Positions 63,957-64,000 of a stretch of DNA of 64,000 nt are shown piece after piece; position 1 is the first letter of the stretch, and each line of letters opens with the position of its first letter. The DNA is taken from NCBI GenBank assembly GCA_963691815.1, contig OY829654.1, positions 26,826,771-26,890,770 of the forward strand. Direction: 5' to 3'. The notes beneath the pieces are model-generated. The model made no database searches. It worked only from the letters and a program-made list of their open reading frames with translations, and was not told where the DNA came from. Origin of the DNA: Echiichthys vipera. Taxonomy: Eukaryota; Chordata; Actinopteri; Perciformes; Trachinidae. Made by a program: the position numbers and the translations under genes.

Positions 63957-64000
63957 ATTCAATTCAATTCAATTAAATTCAATTCAATTCAATTCAATTC
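63957..64000 (-). repeat. (AATTC)n run, probably the tail of an antisense family A copy cut by the window edge
   Basis: Tandem AATTC units reach the last base. In antisense copies of family A this tail comes first, so a further copy probably lies beyond 64000. It could also be a plain pentanucleotide repeat. Confidence 0.6.

Overview
The window looks like nuclear DNA of a teleost fish. Its protein genes are vertebrate genes split by GT-AG introns, spacers are long and AT-rich, dinucleotide microsatellites are frequent, and it carries repeat classes typical of fish: a Tc1 transposon, Rex/L2-like LINE tails, tRNA-derived SINEs, and hAT and PIF/Harbinger miniature elements. Nothing prokaryotic, no CRISPR array and no operon is visible. 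Family names come from motif recognition only; no search was run.

Layout. Bases 1-8600 (minus strand) hold the 5' part of itch, a HECT-type E3 ubiquitin ligase of the NEDD4 family. Three coding exons (1-80, 2001-2142, 2709-2778) encode the N-terminus and the start of the C2 domain. The gene runs off the left edge. A likely non-coding first exon and a CCAAT/E-box/YY1-type promoter lie at 8352-8600. Next to it, 8615-9790 is an array of about 130-bp tandem units with inverted units at the far end, broken by a LINE tail. Bases 9800-29600 are mostly spacer with microsatellites, LINE tails, copies of one dispersed repeat (one carrying a nested 96-bp hAT MITE) and foldback elements.

Bases 29603-41936 (plus strand) hold a complete calcitonin-receptor-like gene (calcrl-type class B1 GPCR). 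Twelve coding exons join in frame to 495 residues. A signal peptide, the six-cysteine hormone-binding domain, the seven-helix region and a Ser/Asn-rich tail are all present. Its introns hold several mobile-element remnants and a CA repeat that starts 8 bp after an exon end.

An intronless tRNA-Gln(TTG) gene lies at 44801-44872 (minus). An apparently intact Tc1 element occupies 46815-48449. It has about 218-bp inverted repeats, a TA duplication and an uninterrupted 346-residue DD34E transposase, so it may be recent and possibly autonomous. The right 15 kb has no recognisable gene. It carries two SINE families, a tetranucleotide array, LINE and foldback remnants, a long CA repeat and a 14-bp minisatellite.

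The host genes (a ubiquitin ligase, a peptide-hormone receptor and a tRNA) have no evident joint pathway. I saw no clearly new biological system. The items most worth checking are the intact Tc1 copy, the tandem/inverted array beside the itch promoter, the overlapping candidate first exon on the opposite strand there, and the nested MITE insertions with perfect target duplications.
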